Origin: UBA1181 sp963648205
GTDB taxonomy: Bacteria > Bacteroidota > Bacteroidia > Bacteroidales > Paludibacteraceae
Assembly (NCBI GenBank): GCA_963648205.1
Contig: CAVJCT010000005.1
Span: 62,001 to 126,000, forward strand
Reading direction: 5' to 3'
Length of the DNA: 64,000 nt
How positions within the stretch are numbered: position 1 is the first letter of the stretch; each line of letters begins with the position of its first letter. Below, in pieces: positions 24,927 through 34,095 of the stretch. The notes beneath the pieces were generated by a model that was not told where the DNA came from, ran no database searches, and saw only the letters and a program-made list of their open reading frames with translations. The position numbers and the translations under genes are program-made.

Positions 24927-25586
24927 TTAGTTGGCTGGTTCGTTGAGAATGTCCATGAACTCAACGGTGCGTGCCTCCATATTGTTCACTACCTCGTCTA
25001 CTTTTGAGGTCAAGTAGTTGTAGGCGAAGAAGGCGATGATGCCGACGATCAATCCGGCAACAGTGGTTACCATTGCTACATAGATTCCGTCTGCCAATAT
25101 GGTTATATCGACATTGTTACCTGCGTTCGCCATGTTGAAGAAGGCCTCGATCATTCCCGCTACCGTTCCGAGGAATCCAATCATTGGTCCGCCTCCTGCT
25201 GTGGTGGCAAGCAATGACAAACCACGCTCCAATTTTCCGATTTCAATGTTTCCAACGTTCTCGATAGAAACCATGATATCGTTCATCGGGCGACCCAAAC
25301 GGGTGATTCCCTTCTCAATCATACGAGAGTAGGGAGTGTCAGTATTCTTACAGAGCGTGAGAGCTGCATCGATCTTTCCCTCGTTGATGTAGTCCTTGAT
25401 TTTATCCATAAACGTAGGGTCCTTGACCGCTGCCTTACGGATAACCAGCAATCGCTCAATGAAAATGTAAATCGCTAAAATGAGGAGGAGTGCCAGTGGA
25501 ATCATGATCCAACCTCCCTTGACAGCCATCTCGAATAGGTTGAGGCTTGCCTCTTCTGTTACAGTCTCTGCTTGTAGTAAAATCAT
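24927..25586 (-). CDS. exbB: ExbB/TolQ/MotA-family proton channel subunit
   Basis: 219 residues with three transmembrane helices (about 30-52, 120-145, 158-182). The family signature GGGPMIGFLGTVAGMIEAF lies in the second helix, and MVTTVAGLIVGIIAFFAYNYL in the third. With ExbD it powers TonB. First gene of exbB-exbD-tonB; a 57-bp AT-rich gap separates it from ribBA, and no clear TAnnTTTG box is seen there. Confidence 0.93.
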   Translation of the reverse strand: MILLQAETVTEEASLNLFEMAVKGGWIMIPLALLLILAIYIFIERLLVIRKAAVKDPTFMDKIKDYINEGKIDAALTLCKNTDTPYSRMIEKGITRLGRPMNDIMVSIENVGNIEIGKLERGLSLLATTAGGGPMIGFLGTVAGMIEAFFNMANAGNNVDITILADGIYVAMVTTVAGLIVGIIAFFAYNYLTSKVDEVVNNMEARTVEFMDILNEPAN

Positions 25587-25643
25587 ATCTGTATCGCTTT
25601 AATTTGCTTGCTAATATAATCAAATAAATGTTGTCGAATAAAT

Positions 25644-26864
25644 TTATTTATCGTTGATGTGAATGTTGTGGCCCATACGCTCTTTTTTCGTTAGGATATA
25701 ACGGAGATTGTATTTGTTGGGCGTGATCTCGATTGGAACGTTCTCGACGATCTCCAATCCGTAACTCTCCAATCCAATTCTTTTGGTTGGATTGTTGGTC
25801 ATCAAACGCATCTTTGAAACACCTAATTCCCTGAGAATCTGCGCACCTACGCCGTAGTCTCTCTCGTCGGCTTGGAAGCCTAAGTGGATGTTGGCGTCGA
25901 CAGTGTCTAAGCCATTCTCTTCCTGCAGTTTATAGGCTTTGATTTTGTTCATCAAACCGATGCCGCGTCCTTCTTGGTTCATGTAGACGAGCACGCCTTT
26001 GCCCTCTTTCTCGATTCGGCGGAGCGCTTCTGCCAACTGCTCGCCACACTCACAACGAAGTGACCCGAAAATGTCGCCTGTCGCACATGACGAGTGTACG
26101 CGCACGAGGATGGGTTCTTCTCTTTTCCATTCTCCCTTGGTGATGGCTACATGCTCCAAACCGTTTGATTTCTGACGGAATGGGGTCAACATGAAATCGC
26201 CATATTTGGTTGGAAGATGCACGGTTTCGCCACGTTCTACCAACGACTCTTGTTGCAGTCTGTATGAGATGAGGTCGCGAATCGTGATGATCTTGATACC
26301 ATATTTTTTTGCTCTTTCGATGAGTTGAGGCATACGCGCCATCGTTCCGTCTTCATTCATGATTTCGATGAGGGCGGCTGCTGGGTGAAGACCTGCCAAA
26401 CGAGCCAAGTCGATGGCTGCCTCAGTATGTCCTGCTCTTCTCAACACACCTTTGTCTTGGGCGTACAATGGGTTGATATGACCTGGTCGACCGAATGTAT
26501 CAGGGGTTGAATGTGGGTCGGCTAAGGCTCTGATGGTTGCTGCACGGTCGTGTGTGGAAACACCTGTCGTGCATCCTTCCAATTTATCTACGGTTACGGT
26601 GAAGGGAGTGCCAAGCATGGAGGTGTTGTTCATCACCTGCTTGTCCAATTTCAACTCTTCACAACGTGATAGGGTGATAGGGGCGCAAAGCACGCCTCGA
26701 CCCTCTTTCAGCATAAAGTTAATCTTCTCTTCGTTGATGAGTTCTGCCGCAGTGATGAAGTCTCCCTCATTCTCTCTGTCTTCATCGTCTACTACGATTA
26801 AGAACTTTCCTTGCTTGAAGTCTTCAACGGCCTCCTCGATGGTATTTAACTTGTAGTCTGACAT
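25644..26864 (-). CDS. ribBA: RibBA: DHBP synthase / GTP cyclohydrolase II fusion
   Basis: 406 residues, the bifunctional entry enzyme of riboflavin synthesis. Residues 1-205 form 3,4-dihydroxy-2-butanone-4-phosphate synthase (acidic loop DDEDRENEGD 26-35, GRPGHI, HTEA). Residues 206-406 form GTP cyclohydrolase II, with zinc ligands C260, C271 and C273 in SSCATGDIFGSLRCECG and the NQEGRGIGL motif (296-304). Both catalytic halves look intact. No FMN riboswitch is visible in the 58-bp gap upstream. Confidence 0.97.
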   Translation of the reverse strand: MSDYKLNTIEEAVEDFKQGKFLIVVDDEDRENEGDFITAAELINEEKINFMLKEGRGVLCAPITLSRCEELKLDKQVMNNTSMLGTPFTVTVDKLEGCTTGVSTHDRAATIRALADPHSTPDTFGRPGHINPLYAQDKGVLRRAGHTEAAIDLARLAGLHPAAALIEIMNEDGTMARMPQLIERAKKYGIKIITIRDLISYRLQQESLVERGETVHLPTKYGDFMLTPFRQKSNGLEHVAITKGEWKREEPILVRVHSSCATGDIFGSLRCECGEQLAEALRRIEKEGKGVLVYMNQEGRGIGLMNKIKAYKLQEENGLDTVDANIHLGFQADERDYGVGAQILRELGVSKMRLMTNNPTKRIGLESYGLEIVENVPIEITPNKYNLRYILTKKERMGHNIHINDK

Positions 26865-26922
26865 TGTTTTATTTCGTTTTTATTTTATTCTGTTTATTAT
26901 GACTTATTGTAACTATTTATCA

Positions 26923-28491
26923 TTACGAATTTTCATCGCTTTTATTGTCTACTTCGTTGCCTGCTTCGATGGGTTGCGCTTTGTAGAATTTCTTTTGCAA
27001 TTTGGCTCGTACTCTAACTAAGAACTCTTTGAATTGCTTCCAAAGAACCTTTGGTGATTTGAGTTCGACTGTGCGGTCGGTCGCTGCCATATAGGTGAGA
27101 AATGCTCCTAATGGGAACAGCACGAAGGAACTCAACCAGATGCCTTGCCATACGTACCAAATACCTTCTCTCGCCATCTTATATCCAGTATTGTCGATGA
27201 TATAGTAGATGATGAACAAAATCACGGAAACCACCACCGGCAATCCCAAACCTCCTTTGCGGATGATCGCGCCTAATGGTGCACCAATCAGGAAGAAGAG
27301 GATGCAGGCGAATGACAGCGTGAATTTGCGGTGTCGCTCGATGTCAAATCGGTGTATTCTTCGGGTGTCGCCCTCTTTTTGCCCGTGGATGAACGGCAAA
27401 TCCATCCTCATACGGTCGGATGATTTGATGGCTCGCTCCAAAATGTTCACCTGCACAGAGAGCGGATATTGCGAGAGCAATTCTTTTAAGGTATAGTCAA
27501 CAGGCATCTTCTTTGTGCTATCGTTGGCGACAATTTTTGCCGTTTTTGTAGTGTCTTTTTTGCTTCCTTCAAGGGTGTTCATACCCGTAGCTCCTCGTTC
27601 GAAAAAGTGCCGTTGGTAGAGTCCATATTCCTTCTGACTGATACTGTCGGAATGCAGTTGCATAGAGTCGATGAAGACGGTCAGTTCGTTCAGATTCTTA
27701 CCCATATAGCGGTTGGAAAGGACTGACTCGTCCATCTTGTTGAAGTTGGCGTCAAACTCGATCAAAACCTCTTTGTAACTGAATGTTTCGCGTCTGTAAG
27801 GCACATTTCGTGTCGCTCCCCCTTGTTTCTTGAGGTTCTCGAACGATTCTCCATCGTAAAGTTCCAAAATAAGACTTTGCTTGTCGCTTGCCACTTTCAG
27901 TCGGGCAGAGTCGGCTGCCATCACCACCGAGTTGTCGAATCCCTTTGAAAAATCATATATCATCATGTTTTTCAACAACTTAGTCTTCTTGTCTTTCTCT
28001 TTTACGAAGATGTGGTAACCGTCAATTCCGTTGTAGAACGAACCTTCTGGAATCTCCACTTCAGGCGATTTTTGTCTCATAGAATAGAGCAACGTCCACA
28101 ATTTGGTCTGGATGACGGGCATTGCCATATTAGAGTAGAAAAATGCGCCGACACTGATGATTGACAAGAAAACAAGGTAAGGGCGCATGATTCGGAAAAG
28201 CGAAATTCCGGCTGCTTTCATTGCCAACAACTCCAAATTCTCGCCCATATTTCCGAAGGTGATGAGCGAGGAGAGCAAGATTGCCAAAGGAAGTGCCATG
28301 GAGAAAAGCGAGAGGGCAGCATAAAAGAAAAATTCAAGTAATACGCTGACTTCCAAGCCCTTACCGACCATTTCGTCTACATATTTCCACAAGAATTGCA
28401 TCAAGACAACAAACAGACAGACAAGGAACGTGGCAAAGAATGTTCCAAGGTAACTCTTGATGAGATAAGAATATAATCGTTTGATGTGCAT
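26923..28491 (-). CDS. LptF/LptG (YjgP/YjgQ) family permease
   Basis: 522 residues. Three N-terminal helices (about 11-33, 52-75, 95-115), a large periplasmic region (about 120-405) and three C-terminal helices (after about 408), the LptF/G layout. Characteristic start IKRLYSYLIKSYLGTFFATF and GNMGENLELLAMKAAGIS. The family extracts lipopolysaccharide from the inner membrane with LptB and hands it to the Lpt bridge. The periplasmic part is about 150 residues longer than in E. coli, as often seen in Bacteroidetes; it includes a charged segment with GSKKDTTKTAK. A 58-bp gap leads to ribBA. Confidence 0.9.
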   Translation of the reverse strand: MHIKRLYSYLIKSYLGTFFATFLVCLFVVLMQFLWKYVDEMVGKGLEVSVLLEFFFYAALSLFSMALPLAILLSSLITFGNMGENLELLAMKAAGISLFRIMRPYLVFLSIISVGAFFYSNMAMPVIQTKLWTLLYSMRQKSPEVEIPEGSFYNGIDGYHIFVKEKDKKTKLLKNMMIYDFSKGFDNSVVMAADSARLKVASDKQSLILELYDGESFENLKKQGGATRNVPYRRETFSYKEVLIEFDANFNKMDESVLSNRYMGKNLNELTVFIDSMQLHSDSISQKEYGLYQRHFFERGATGMNTLEGSKKDTTKTAKIVANDSTKKMPVDYTLKELLSQYPLSVQVNILERAIKSSDRMRMDLPFIHGQKEGDTRRIHRFDIERHRKFTLSFACILFFLIGAPLGAIIRKGGLGLPVVVSVILFIIYYIIDNTGYKMAREGIWYVWQGIWLSSFVLFPLGAFLTYMAATDRTVELKSPKVLWKQFKEFLVRVRAKLQKKFYKAQPIEAGNEVDNKSDENS

Positions 28492-28548
28492 TTCTTTCGG
28501 AAAATGGTAAAAGCAAAAAATACTCGGCTACAAATTTAACGCTTTTTA

Positions 28549-28932
28549 TTAAATTCCGAACGATTTACGCATTGTTTCGATTTTTATGTTCCACCAGTTG
28601 GTCAATCCAGTCATATCCTCGTTCGACTCGCTAAAGTCGGTGATTCGTAAAACGACAGATTGTGTGAACTCGGCAATTGTGAATTGGATGTCGAAGTAGT
28701 AGTTCGTACCTTTGTCTTCTTCCCATTTGAATCGCACGCTTTTTTTGTAGTTCTGATTGATCAACTTGGCTTTTCCCTCGGCATCGCCCCAGTGAAATGT
28801 GTAGTCGTCGCCGTCGCACTCCACATAGTCTGCAAACCATCGCGATAGCCCTTCGGTAGTGCTGATGACTTTCCAAAATGCAGATATCGATGTCGTGCCT
28901 AAAATGTACTCAATCTGAAAAATGTCCTTCAT
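28549..28932 (-). CDS. START-like (AHSA1/SRPBCC fold) protein
   Basis: 127 residues. The pattern of a helix-grip fold is clear: EYILGTTSISAFWKVISTTEGLSRWF at the start (given here as position 8-33), a middle beta sheet with FKWEED, and a long C-terminal helix GLTNWWNIKIETMRKSFG. Corresponds to the Bacteroidetes START-like family; ligand and function unknown. Upstream spacer (164 bp) is divergent with the glycosyltransferase gene and contains two AT-rich palindromes. Confidence 0.85.
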   Translation of the reverse strand: MKDIFQIEYILGTTSISAFWKVISTTEGLSRWFADYVECDGDDYTFHWGDAEGKAKLINQNYKKSVRFKWEEDKGTNYYFDIQFTIAEFTQSVVLRITDFSESNEDMTGLTNWWNIKIETMRKSFGI

Positions 28933-28939
28933 AACAAAT

Positions 28940-29012
28940 CAATTTAAATTGTAAAAACTGTGTCTATATCTCACCTATAAAACCTACGTTGCAATTTACA
29001 CGATTTAAATTG
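28940..29012. repeat. Two AT-rich palindromes in a divergent spacer
   Basis: CAATTTAAATTG (28940-28951) is a perfect 12-bp palindrome. A second copy of the half, ATTTAAATTG (29003-29012), is preceded by CAATTT (28992-28997). They lie between the START-like gene and the glycosyltransferase promoter and might be operator sites. Confidence 0.35.
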
Positions 29013-29047
29013 AAAAACCAAATATATGCGTATTTATTCCTTCTTCA

Positions 29048-29079
29048 TTGTTGCATTCCCTACTAAAAGCGTATTTTTG
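29048..29079 (+). promoter_or_regulatory. Promoter of the GT4 glycosyltransferase gene
   Basis: TATTTTTG (29072-29079) fits TAnnTTTG; TTG at 29048-29050 or 29051-29053 gives 21 or 18 bp spacing. The leader to the ATG at 29097 would be about 10-13 nt. Confidence 0.6.
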
Positions 29080-29096
29080 CACAAAAGAATCGATTT

Positions 29097-30218
29097 ATGA
29101 AAATTGCTTTATTAGGTACCGCTTATCCATATCGTGGAGGGCTCGCTAATTTGAACGAACGCCTCTCTCTCCAATTTCAGAACGAGGGCAATGAGATGGA
29201 GATCATCACATTTACACTTCAATATCCGAATTTCCTTTTCCCTGGAAAAACTCAGTATTCGGATAGTCCTGCTCCTAAGAATCTGAAGATCACCAGAATG
29301 GTCTCTTCTGTTAATCCTTTTAACTGGATTTCTACAGGGTTGAAAATCAAGAAGATGGCTCCCGATTATTTGGTGATTCCGTTCTGGCTTCCGTTTATGT
29401 CTCCTTGTTTTGGAACTATCGCTCGTATCGCTCGAAGCAACAAACATACGAAGGTGGTTTCAATCGTGCATAATATCATTCCTCATGAGAAGAGAATTGG
29501 CGACAAGATGTTCGCTTCTTATTTCGTGGGTTCTACGGATGGTTTCGTAACGATGTCGAAGTCTGTTTTGAAGGACTTGGATTTGTTTGATGCTACCAAG
29601 CCAAAGAAATTCTGTCGCCATCCGCTTTATGACAATTTCGGTTTGTCCGTGTCTCGCGAAGAGGCTGCTCAGAAACTGAACTTAGACCCGAAATTCTCCT
29701 ATCTGCTTTTCTTCGGATTGATCCGCGACTACAAAGGATTAGACTGGATGCTGAAGGCTTTTGCGGATAGTAGAATTGACAAGTCGAAGGTGAAACTTTT
29801 AGTGGCAGGCGAGTTCTATAATAATGGTGAGCAATACAAAGTGTTGGAGAAGGAATTGAAATTGGAAGGCTCTGTGGTTTGGAATACGGATTTCGTGCCA
29901 GACGAGGAGGTGCGTTACTATTTCAGTTTGGCAGATTTGGTGGTTCAACCTTATAAATCGGCAACGCAGAGTGGAGTTACGCAGGTGGCTTACCATTTCG
30001 AGAAGCCTATGTTGGTAACCAATGTTGGAGGGTTGGCAGAGAATGTGCCAGATGGCAAGGTGGGTTATGTGGTCGAACCAGATCCAACCTCGGTGGCAGA
30101 TGCTGTTGTCCGTTTCTTGAACGAGCGTTCCGACTTCACCGAAGGTATTCAAGATGAAAAGAAAAAATATTCATGGACGAATTTGACGTCCGCTTTGATT
30201 GAGGTGGGGAGAGGTTAA
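29097..30218 (+). CDS. GT4-family glycosyltransferase
   Basis: 373 residues. GT-B fold: the N-terminal acceptor domain starts MKIALLGTAYPYRGGLANL, and the C-terminal nucleotide-sugar domain holds LLFFGLIRDYKGLDWML (about 202-218), SLADLVVQPYKSATQSG (about 280-296) and the EX7E-like region around KPMLVTNVGGLAENV. Retaining transferase of group 1/4, probably for cell-surface glycans; acceptor and donor unknown. Stand-alone gene with its own promoter. The last bases TTAA are shared with the stop of the converging AAA-ATPase gene. Confidence 0.9.
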   Translation: MKIALLGTAYPYRGGLANLNERLSLQFQNEGNEMEIITFTLQYPNFLFPGKTQYSDSPAPKNLKITRMVSSVNPFNWISTGLKIKKMAPDYLVIPFWLPFMSPCFGTIARIARSNKHTKVVSIVHNIIPHEKRIGDKMFASYFVGSTDGFVTMSKSVLKDLDLFDATKPKKFCRHPLYDNFGLSVSREEAAQKLNLDPKFSYLLFFGLIRDYKGLDWMLKAFADSRIDKSKVKLLVAGEFYNNGEQYKVLEKELKLEGSVVWNTDFVPDEEVRYYFSLADLVVQPYKSATQSGVTQVAYHFEKPMLVTNVGGLAENVPDGKVGYVVEPDPTSVADAVVRFLNERSDFTEGIQDEKKKYSWTNLTSALIEVGRG

Positions 30219-31939
30219 TACTCCTCCACCTTCCAAAGGTCATTCCCTTTATAAACAATGACCACCTTGTGAAATGGATGTCCGTTCATAAGTTGTGGCA
30301 GTTTAGGGTCTTGTGCGTATTGCTCCAATTGAGCTTTTGCTTCGTCAATGGCGTTGTTGCCAACTTCGTCGCTATCTGTTGTTTTGATGTATTTCAACTC
30401 TAATAAGTAGCCGTGAACTACTTCAGGGAAACGGACATTGTCTGGAATCATAGTGAGGTCGCAATAACCGCCATTCAGTTCCATTTCCTGCACCACATAA
30501 TAGTAACCGCTGTGGTTGAGGTAAGCAGCAACGAAACCTTGCACATTGCGCTCGGCTTGAATGCTGGAGTGAATGCTTGTGCAGTTTTTGTAGCCTTTTG
30601 CAATGTACTCGATAGCCGGACGGATATCGCCTTCAATCGCCATCTGATCATAGCGGTCGGCAAGGTGCATATCGTCAATCTTTGCCTCGTAGTTGTACTC
30701 GTCCATGACATAGCCATAGTACTGCTTGCGGACGTTCTCGTTTGGAATGCCCAATTTCACCTTTCTGCCTCGTTTTCCGATGATGGTCAGCATACCATAA
30801 TAATATAGCAGGCTTGGGAAAAGGTCTGGTTCAACCAAATCTTCCGCTGGAAAACTTTCGCGCAAATCTGCCCAGATATAACCCTCGTTGATGATTTGTT
30901 TCAAGACACTCTTGCGGTCTCCTTGTAGTCTATCCAAGAAGATGATTTTCTTCATCTTAGCGTAGTCGGTCATGGTGTTGGGGTCAACCATCTCATCTGG
31001 TGCTTCACCATTGCGTATGAAATAGCGGAGATAATAGATTACCATATCACTATTGAACATTTTCGGGTCTGTATCGAGACTCCTTTTCGCGAAGCAATAG
31101 TTGTCATACCAAGGCTTCATGTCTGCCATCAGTTGATTAGTCGGGGCGGTGATGAGTCCTGCGTTTCGGTAATATTCAATCATCTCTCGCACTTCCGTCT
31201 CGCTGAAACCCAACATCATATTGAACTCTGGGTCCATGGAAAGATTCGTGCCGATGTTGTAACCACTATTCAAATCGTTGACGGTAACAGGACTGACACC
31301 CATCATAATAATTCGATGGAACATTCCCTTGAAGAGTTTGAAAAAGTCTCGATAGAAGCCTTTTGCGTGCGTCAATGCATGGTAAACCTCTTCTCCTTCT
31401 TCACTCAATACGTTGTTGGTGAAATTATCATACTCGTCGATGATGAGAAAGAGTTGGATGCCAAGAGCATTGGCTCGATCTTCTATTAAGTTCAATTTTG
31501 CAGCTGCATCTTTTGCATTGGCATAATCTGTCAAAAAATTAGGCTTGTAATATTTTGCGTATTTTTCTGCGAATCCATTTAATTTTGTTTCACAGTAGGC
31601 ATTGAAATTTTGCTCCAACCCATCTTTACCCGATGCGGCTCGAGAGAAATCGAAATATAGCACTTGGTATTTTCCTTGCTTGTCAGTCGGACGACTTTCA
31701 ATCCAAGTGCCTTTAAATATTTCATGGAAGGAGTCTTTCCTCTCAATGTCATAATAGGCTTCAAGCATGGTGAGGAACACACTCTTACCGAAACGGCGAG
31801 GGCGTATGAGATAGAGAAAATTTCCTGCCTTCTCCATCTTCGGAATATACATTGTTTTGTCTGCCCAATAATAATTCTCTTGTCTTATCCAAGTGAAATT
31901 AGGCATACCGTAGGGAAGTTCTTTGTAATCCATGCTCAT
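30215..31939 (-). CDS. AAA-ATPase-like / PD-(D/E)XK nuclease-domain protein
   Basis: About 574 residues from the ATG at 31939; a second ATG at 31933 is equally possible, and the TTG at 31942 is less likely. The N-terminal AAA-ATPase_like domain (PF09820 pattern) starts LPYGMPNFTWIRQENYYWAD and has the degenerate P-loop RPRRFGKS (about 46-53) and IDEYDNF Walker B. The C-terminus (about 470-560) is a PDDEXK_9-type fold: VQGFVAAYL, GYCDLTM, then YLLELKYIK. This family is greatly expanded in Bacteroidetes, role unknown; mobile-element or defence functions have been suggested for relatives. It is AT-balanced like its neighbours, with no sign of truncation. Confidence 0.85.
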   Translation of the reverse strand: MSMDYKELPYGMPNFTWIRQENYYWADKTMYIPKMEKAGNFLYLIRPRRFGKSVFLTMLEAYYDIERKDSFHEIFKGTWIESRPTDKQGKYQVLYFDFSRAASGKDGLEQNFNAYCETKLNGFAEKYAKYYKPNFLTDYANAKDAAAKLNLIEDRANALGIQLFLIIDEYDNFTNNVLSEEGEEVYHALTHAKGFYRDFFKLFKGMFHRIIMMGVSPVTVNDLNSGYNIGTNLSMDPEFNMMLGFSETEVREMIEYYRNAGLITAPTNQLMADMKPWYDNYCFAKRSLDTDPKMFNSDMVIYYLRYFIRNGEAPDEMVDPNTMTDYAKMKKIIFLDRLQGDRKSVLKQIINEGYIWADLRESFPAEDLVEPDLFPSLLYYYGMLTIIGKRGRKVKLGIPNENVRKQYYGYVMDEYNYEAKIDDMHLADRYDQMAIEGDIRPAIEYIAKGYKNCTSIHSSIQAERNVQGFVAAYLNHSGYYYVVQEMELNGGYCDLTMIPDNVRFPEVVHGYLLELKYIKTTDSDEVGNNAIDEAKAQLEQYAQDPKLPQLMNGHPFHKVVIVYKGNDLWKVEEY

Positions 31940-32042
31940 CAATGTTTTGAAAGTGGAAAGTTACAATTTTTCGGCAAAGGTAGCAAACTCTTGTGATGCG
32001 GTAGGTGAATTGGATTTCCAAATCTTGTGTGTATAATTACAA

Positions 32043-32071
32043 CGAAGCCCGAGTTAACCACCCGGGCTTCG
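32043..32071 (-). terminator. Hairpin after trpS
   Basis: CGAAGCCCG (32043-32051) pairs with CGGGCTTCG (32063-32071), a GC-rich 9-bp stem with 11-base loop, 34 bp after the trpS stop. The T-run on the minus strand is weak (TTGTAATT). Confidence 0.6.
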
Positions 32072-32104
32072 CCATAATGTTGTAATTGTTATTTTCTAAT
32101 CCTC

Positions 32105-33100
32105 TTAGAAATTGCGGAATCCCATGATCTCGCGCACTTCCTTGATGGTTTTTGCAGCACTTTCTTGGGCAATCTCTTTACCGCGAGTTACTGCCTTGTG
32201 AAGGATCTCTGGGTGTGCGTCAATCTCTGCGATGCGCTCACGGATTGGCTCTGTGGTGGCGATGATGTCGGCAGCCAACTGCTTTTTCAAGTCGCCATAA
32301 CGGATCACACAGTCGTTCCATGCATCCTCAAATTGTTGTACGATTTCTGGCTTAGAAACGACCTTCAAGATGGTGAAGAGGTTCTCGATGCACTCTGGTT
32401 TTGGCGAATTTTTCTCTGTCGGACCTTGGTCGGTCAAGGCTTTTTTCACCTTCTTCTCGATGGTCTTCGGATCGTCTGCCAAGTAAACGCAGTTGCCTTC
32501 TGATTTTCCCATCTTGCCACTTCCATCCAATCCTGGAATCTTAATGGCTTGCGTTCCGTCAGAGTAAGATACGGGTTGCTTGAAGTATTCTACGCCGTAG
32601 AAATTGTTGAAACGTTTTGCAAAATTACGAGTCATCTCCAAGTGCTGCTCTTGGTCTTTTCCAACCGGCACCTCGTCGGCATTGTGAATCAAAATGTCGG
32701 CTGCCATCAAAGTAGGGTAGGTGAGAAGTCCGGCATTGACATTCTCAGGGTTCTTTCTTGCTTTGTCTTTGAATGAAACGGTCTTCGAAAGTTCACCTAA
32801 ATAGGCGTGCATGTTGAGCATCAAATAGAGTTCAACAACCTCGGGAACATCACTCTGGATGAAAATCGCAGCCTTCTCTGGGTCAATACCACATGCAAGA
32901 TACTCCGTGAGTACACTTTTCACGTTAGGATAGAGTATCGTTGGGTCTGGGTGCGTGGTCAAAGAGTGATAATCGGCAATGAAGAAGAAACATTTGTTGT
33001 TCTCGTTCTCTTGCATACGGAGGAAGTTTTTCAATGCTCCGTAGTAGTTGCCGAGGTGAAGATTTCCTGTTGAACGGATTCCGCTGACAATCGTTTTCAT
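32105..33100 (-). CDS. trpS: Tryptophanyl-tRNA synthetase
   Basis: 331 residues, the normal length for bacterial TrpRS. Class I signatures are present: STGNLHLGNYYGAL (HIGH equivalent HLGN, 15-18) and SGKMGKSEGN (KMSKS equivalent, 196-200). Charges tRNA-Trp in the cytosol. ATG at 33100 lies about 57 bp downstream of a TATCTTTG promoter box on the minus strand; divergent from the first VanZ-like gene. Confidence 0.97.
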   Translation of the reverse strand: MKTIVSGIRSTGNLHLGNYYGALKNFLRMQENENNKCFFFIADYHSLTTHPDPTILYPNVKSVLTEYLACGIDPEKAAIFIQSDVPEVVELYLMLNMHAYLGELSKTVSFKDKARKNPENVNAGLLTYPTLMAADILIHNADEVPVGKDQEQHLEMTRNFAKRFNNFYGVEYFKQPVSYSDGTQAIKIPGLDGSGKMGKSEGNCVYLADDPKTIEKKVKKALTDQGPTEKNSPKPECIENLFTILKVVSKPEIVQQFEDAWNDCVIRYGDLKKQLAADIIATTEPIRERIAEIDAHPEILHKAVTRGKEIAQESAAKTIKEVREIMGFRNF

Positions 33101-33156
33101 TGTTAACTGTTTTTATGATCTATTTTGTTTTTATCTTTTATGAAGAAAATTACTCG

Positions 33157-33184
33157 CAAAGATAATGGAAAAACTATAATTTTG
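33157..33184. promoter_or_regulatory. Back-to-back promoters of trpS (-) and vanZ pair (+)
   Basis: TATCTTTG on the minus strand (33157-33164) fits the -7 box for trpS. TAATTTTG on the plus strand (33177-33184) fits the -7 box for the VanZ genes, 20 bp before the ATG at 33204. The two boxes are 12 bp apart, so each lies in the other's upstream region. Confidence 0.55.
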
Positions 33185-33203
33185 CCTTCATAAATCTATT
33201 ACC

Positions 33204-33665
33204 ATGGGAAAAAAAAGAATTTGGGAGTGTTTCTGGTTGCCTCTCATTTTGTCAGTAGCATGGATGGGCTTCATCTTATACGAGAGTCTAAGACCTGCCG
33301 TTCCGGATGTTTTTAATTTGATAAAAAATCATCCTGTCGTCCTCCCTCAAATTGATGGAGGTGTCTTCATGACCACTATTCGTGATATCGTTGGTCATAG
33401 TACTTTCTATTTTGTCTGGGGACTTCTCCTCTTTTGGCTTTCTCTCACACTGAAACTCAAAGGTGTTCGCCAATTCTTATTGGTCGTTGTCTTTGCTGGC
33501 TTGTTTGGTGGTGTGGTCGAGTTGCTTCAGGAGTTCTGCACGTTGACGCGTGGAGCCGAATGGTGCGACCTTGTCTCTGATTTTGTCGGTCCGCTCATCG
33601 CTTTCTTCATCGGAAAATTTTTGTGGAATTGCTATTTAAAAAGAAAATCAATAAACAATAATTAA
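33204..33665 (+). CDS. VanZ-like membrane protein 1
   Basis: 153 residues with four transmembrane helices (about 10-28, 58-80, 87-105, 122-142). The VanZ-family sequence runs through the middle (DIVGHSTFYFVWGLLLFWLSL, then GGVVELLQEFCTLTRGAEWCDLVSDFVG). The E-L-Q-E-F...R..E..D.V.D..G pattern is the family hallmark. Function unclear; related proteins are widespread and not tied to antibiotic resistance by default. Followed one base after its stop by a second VanZ-like gene. Confidence 0.85.
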   Translation: MGKKRIWECFWLPLILSVAWMGFILYESLRPAVPDVFNLIKNHPVVLPQIDGGVFMTTIRDIVGHSTFYFVWGLLLFWLSLTLKLKGVRQFLLVVVFAGLFGGVVELLQEFCTLTRGAEWCDLVSDFVGPLIAFFIGKFLWNCYLKRKSINNN

Positions 33666-33666
33666 T

Positions 33667-34071
33667 ATGCTACGTTTTTTTAGAATTTATGGCATGTCTA
33701 TCGTGATGTCGCTCTTCATCCTCTATATGAGCATTATTCGCGAGATGCCTTCTGTCTTGCCGTCTTTTTCGGGTCAGGATAAAGTGTTGCACGGCGGTGC
33801 CTACGCAGTTTTGGCTTTGCTTTTGTGTTATGAACTTTATCGTCAGCGTTTCGTTTTCACGGAGAAGACGATGGCGTTGTGGGGTATCGTCTATCCCATT
33901 GTCTATGGCGGATTAATCGAGATATTGCAGGCGAATTTCTTCCCTCCTCGTCAAGGGGAATGGGTCGACTGGTTGGCAGACATCATCGGGGTGGTGATTG
34001 GTTTTTTAATCGCCAGATACTTCGTTCCAAAGTTTTTCAAACCAGAAGGAAAAGGTTTGTCTTGTCGGTAA
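33667..34071 (+). CDS. VanZ-like membrane protein 2
   Basis: 134 residues, four helices. Family pattern DKVLHGGAYAVLALLL, GGLIEILQANFFPPRQGEWVDWLADIIGVVIG. ATG starts 1 bp after the first VanZ stop, indicating translational coupling. The two proteins share the layout but are clearly diverged in sequence, so this is an old tandem duplication or a heteromer. A shared terminator with metH follows. Confidence 0.85.
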   Translation: MLRFFRIYGMSIVMSLFILYMSIIREMPSVLPSFSGQDKVLHGGAYAVLALLLCYELYRQRFVFTEKTMALWGIVYPIVYGGLIEILQANFFPPRQGEWVDWLADIIGVVIGFLIARYFVPKFFKPEGKGLSCR

Positions 34072-34095
34072 TAAACTTGGTAAATGAACATCAAA

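Noticed and set aside
26865..26922. FMN riboswitch before ribBA
   Set aside because: The gap is only 58 bp and shows none of the conserved RFN-element segments.
33204..34071. Glycopeptide resistance genes (VanZ)
   Set aside because: There are no vanHAX genes; VanZ-like membrane proteins are common in Bacteroidetes without resistance.
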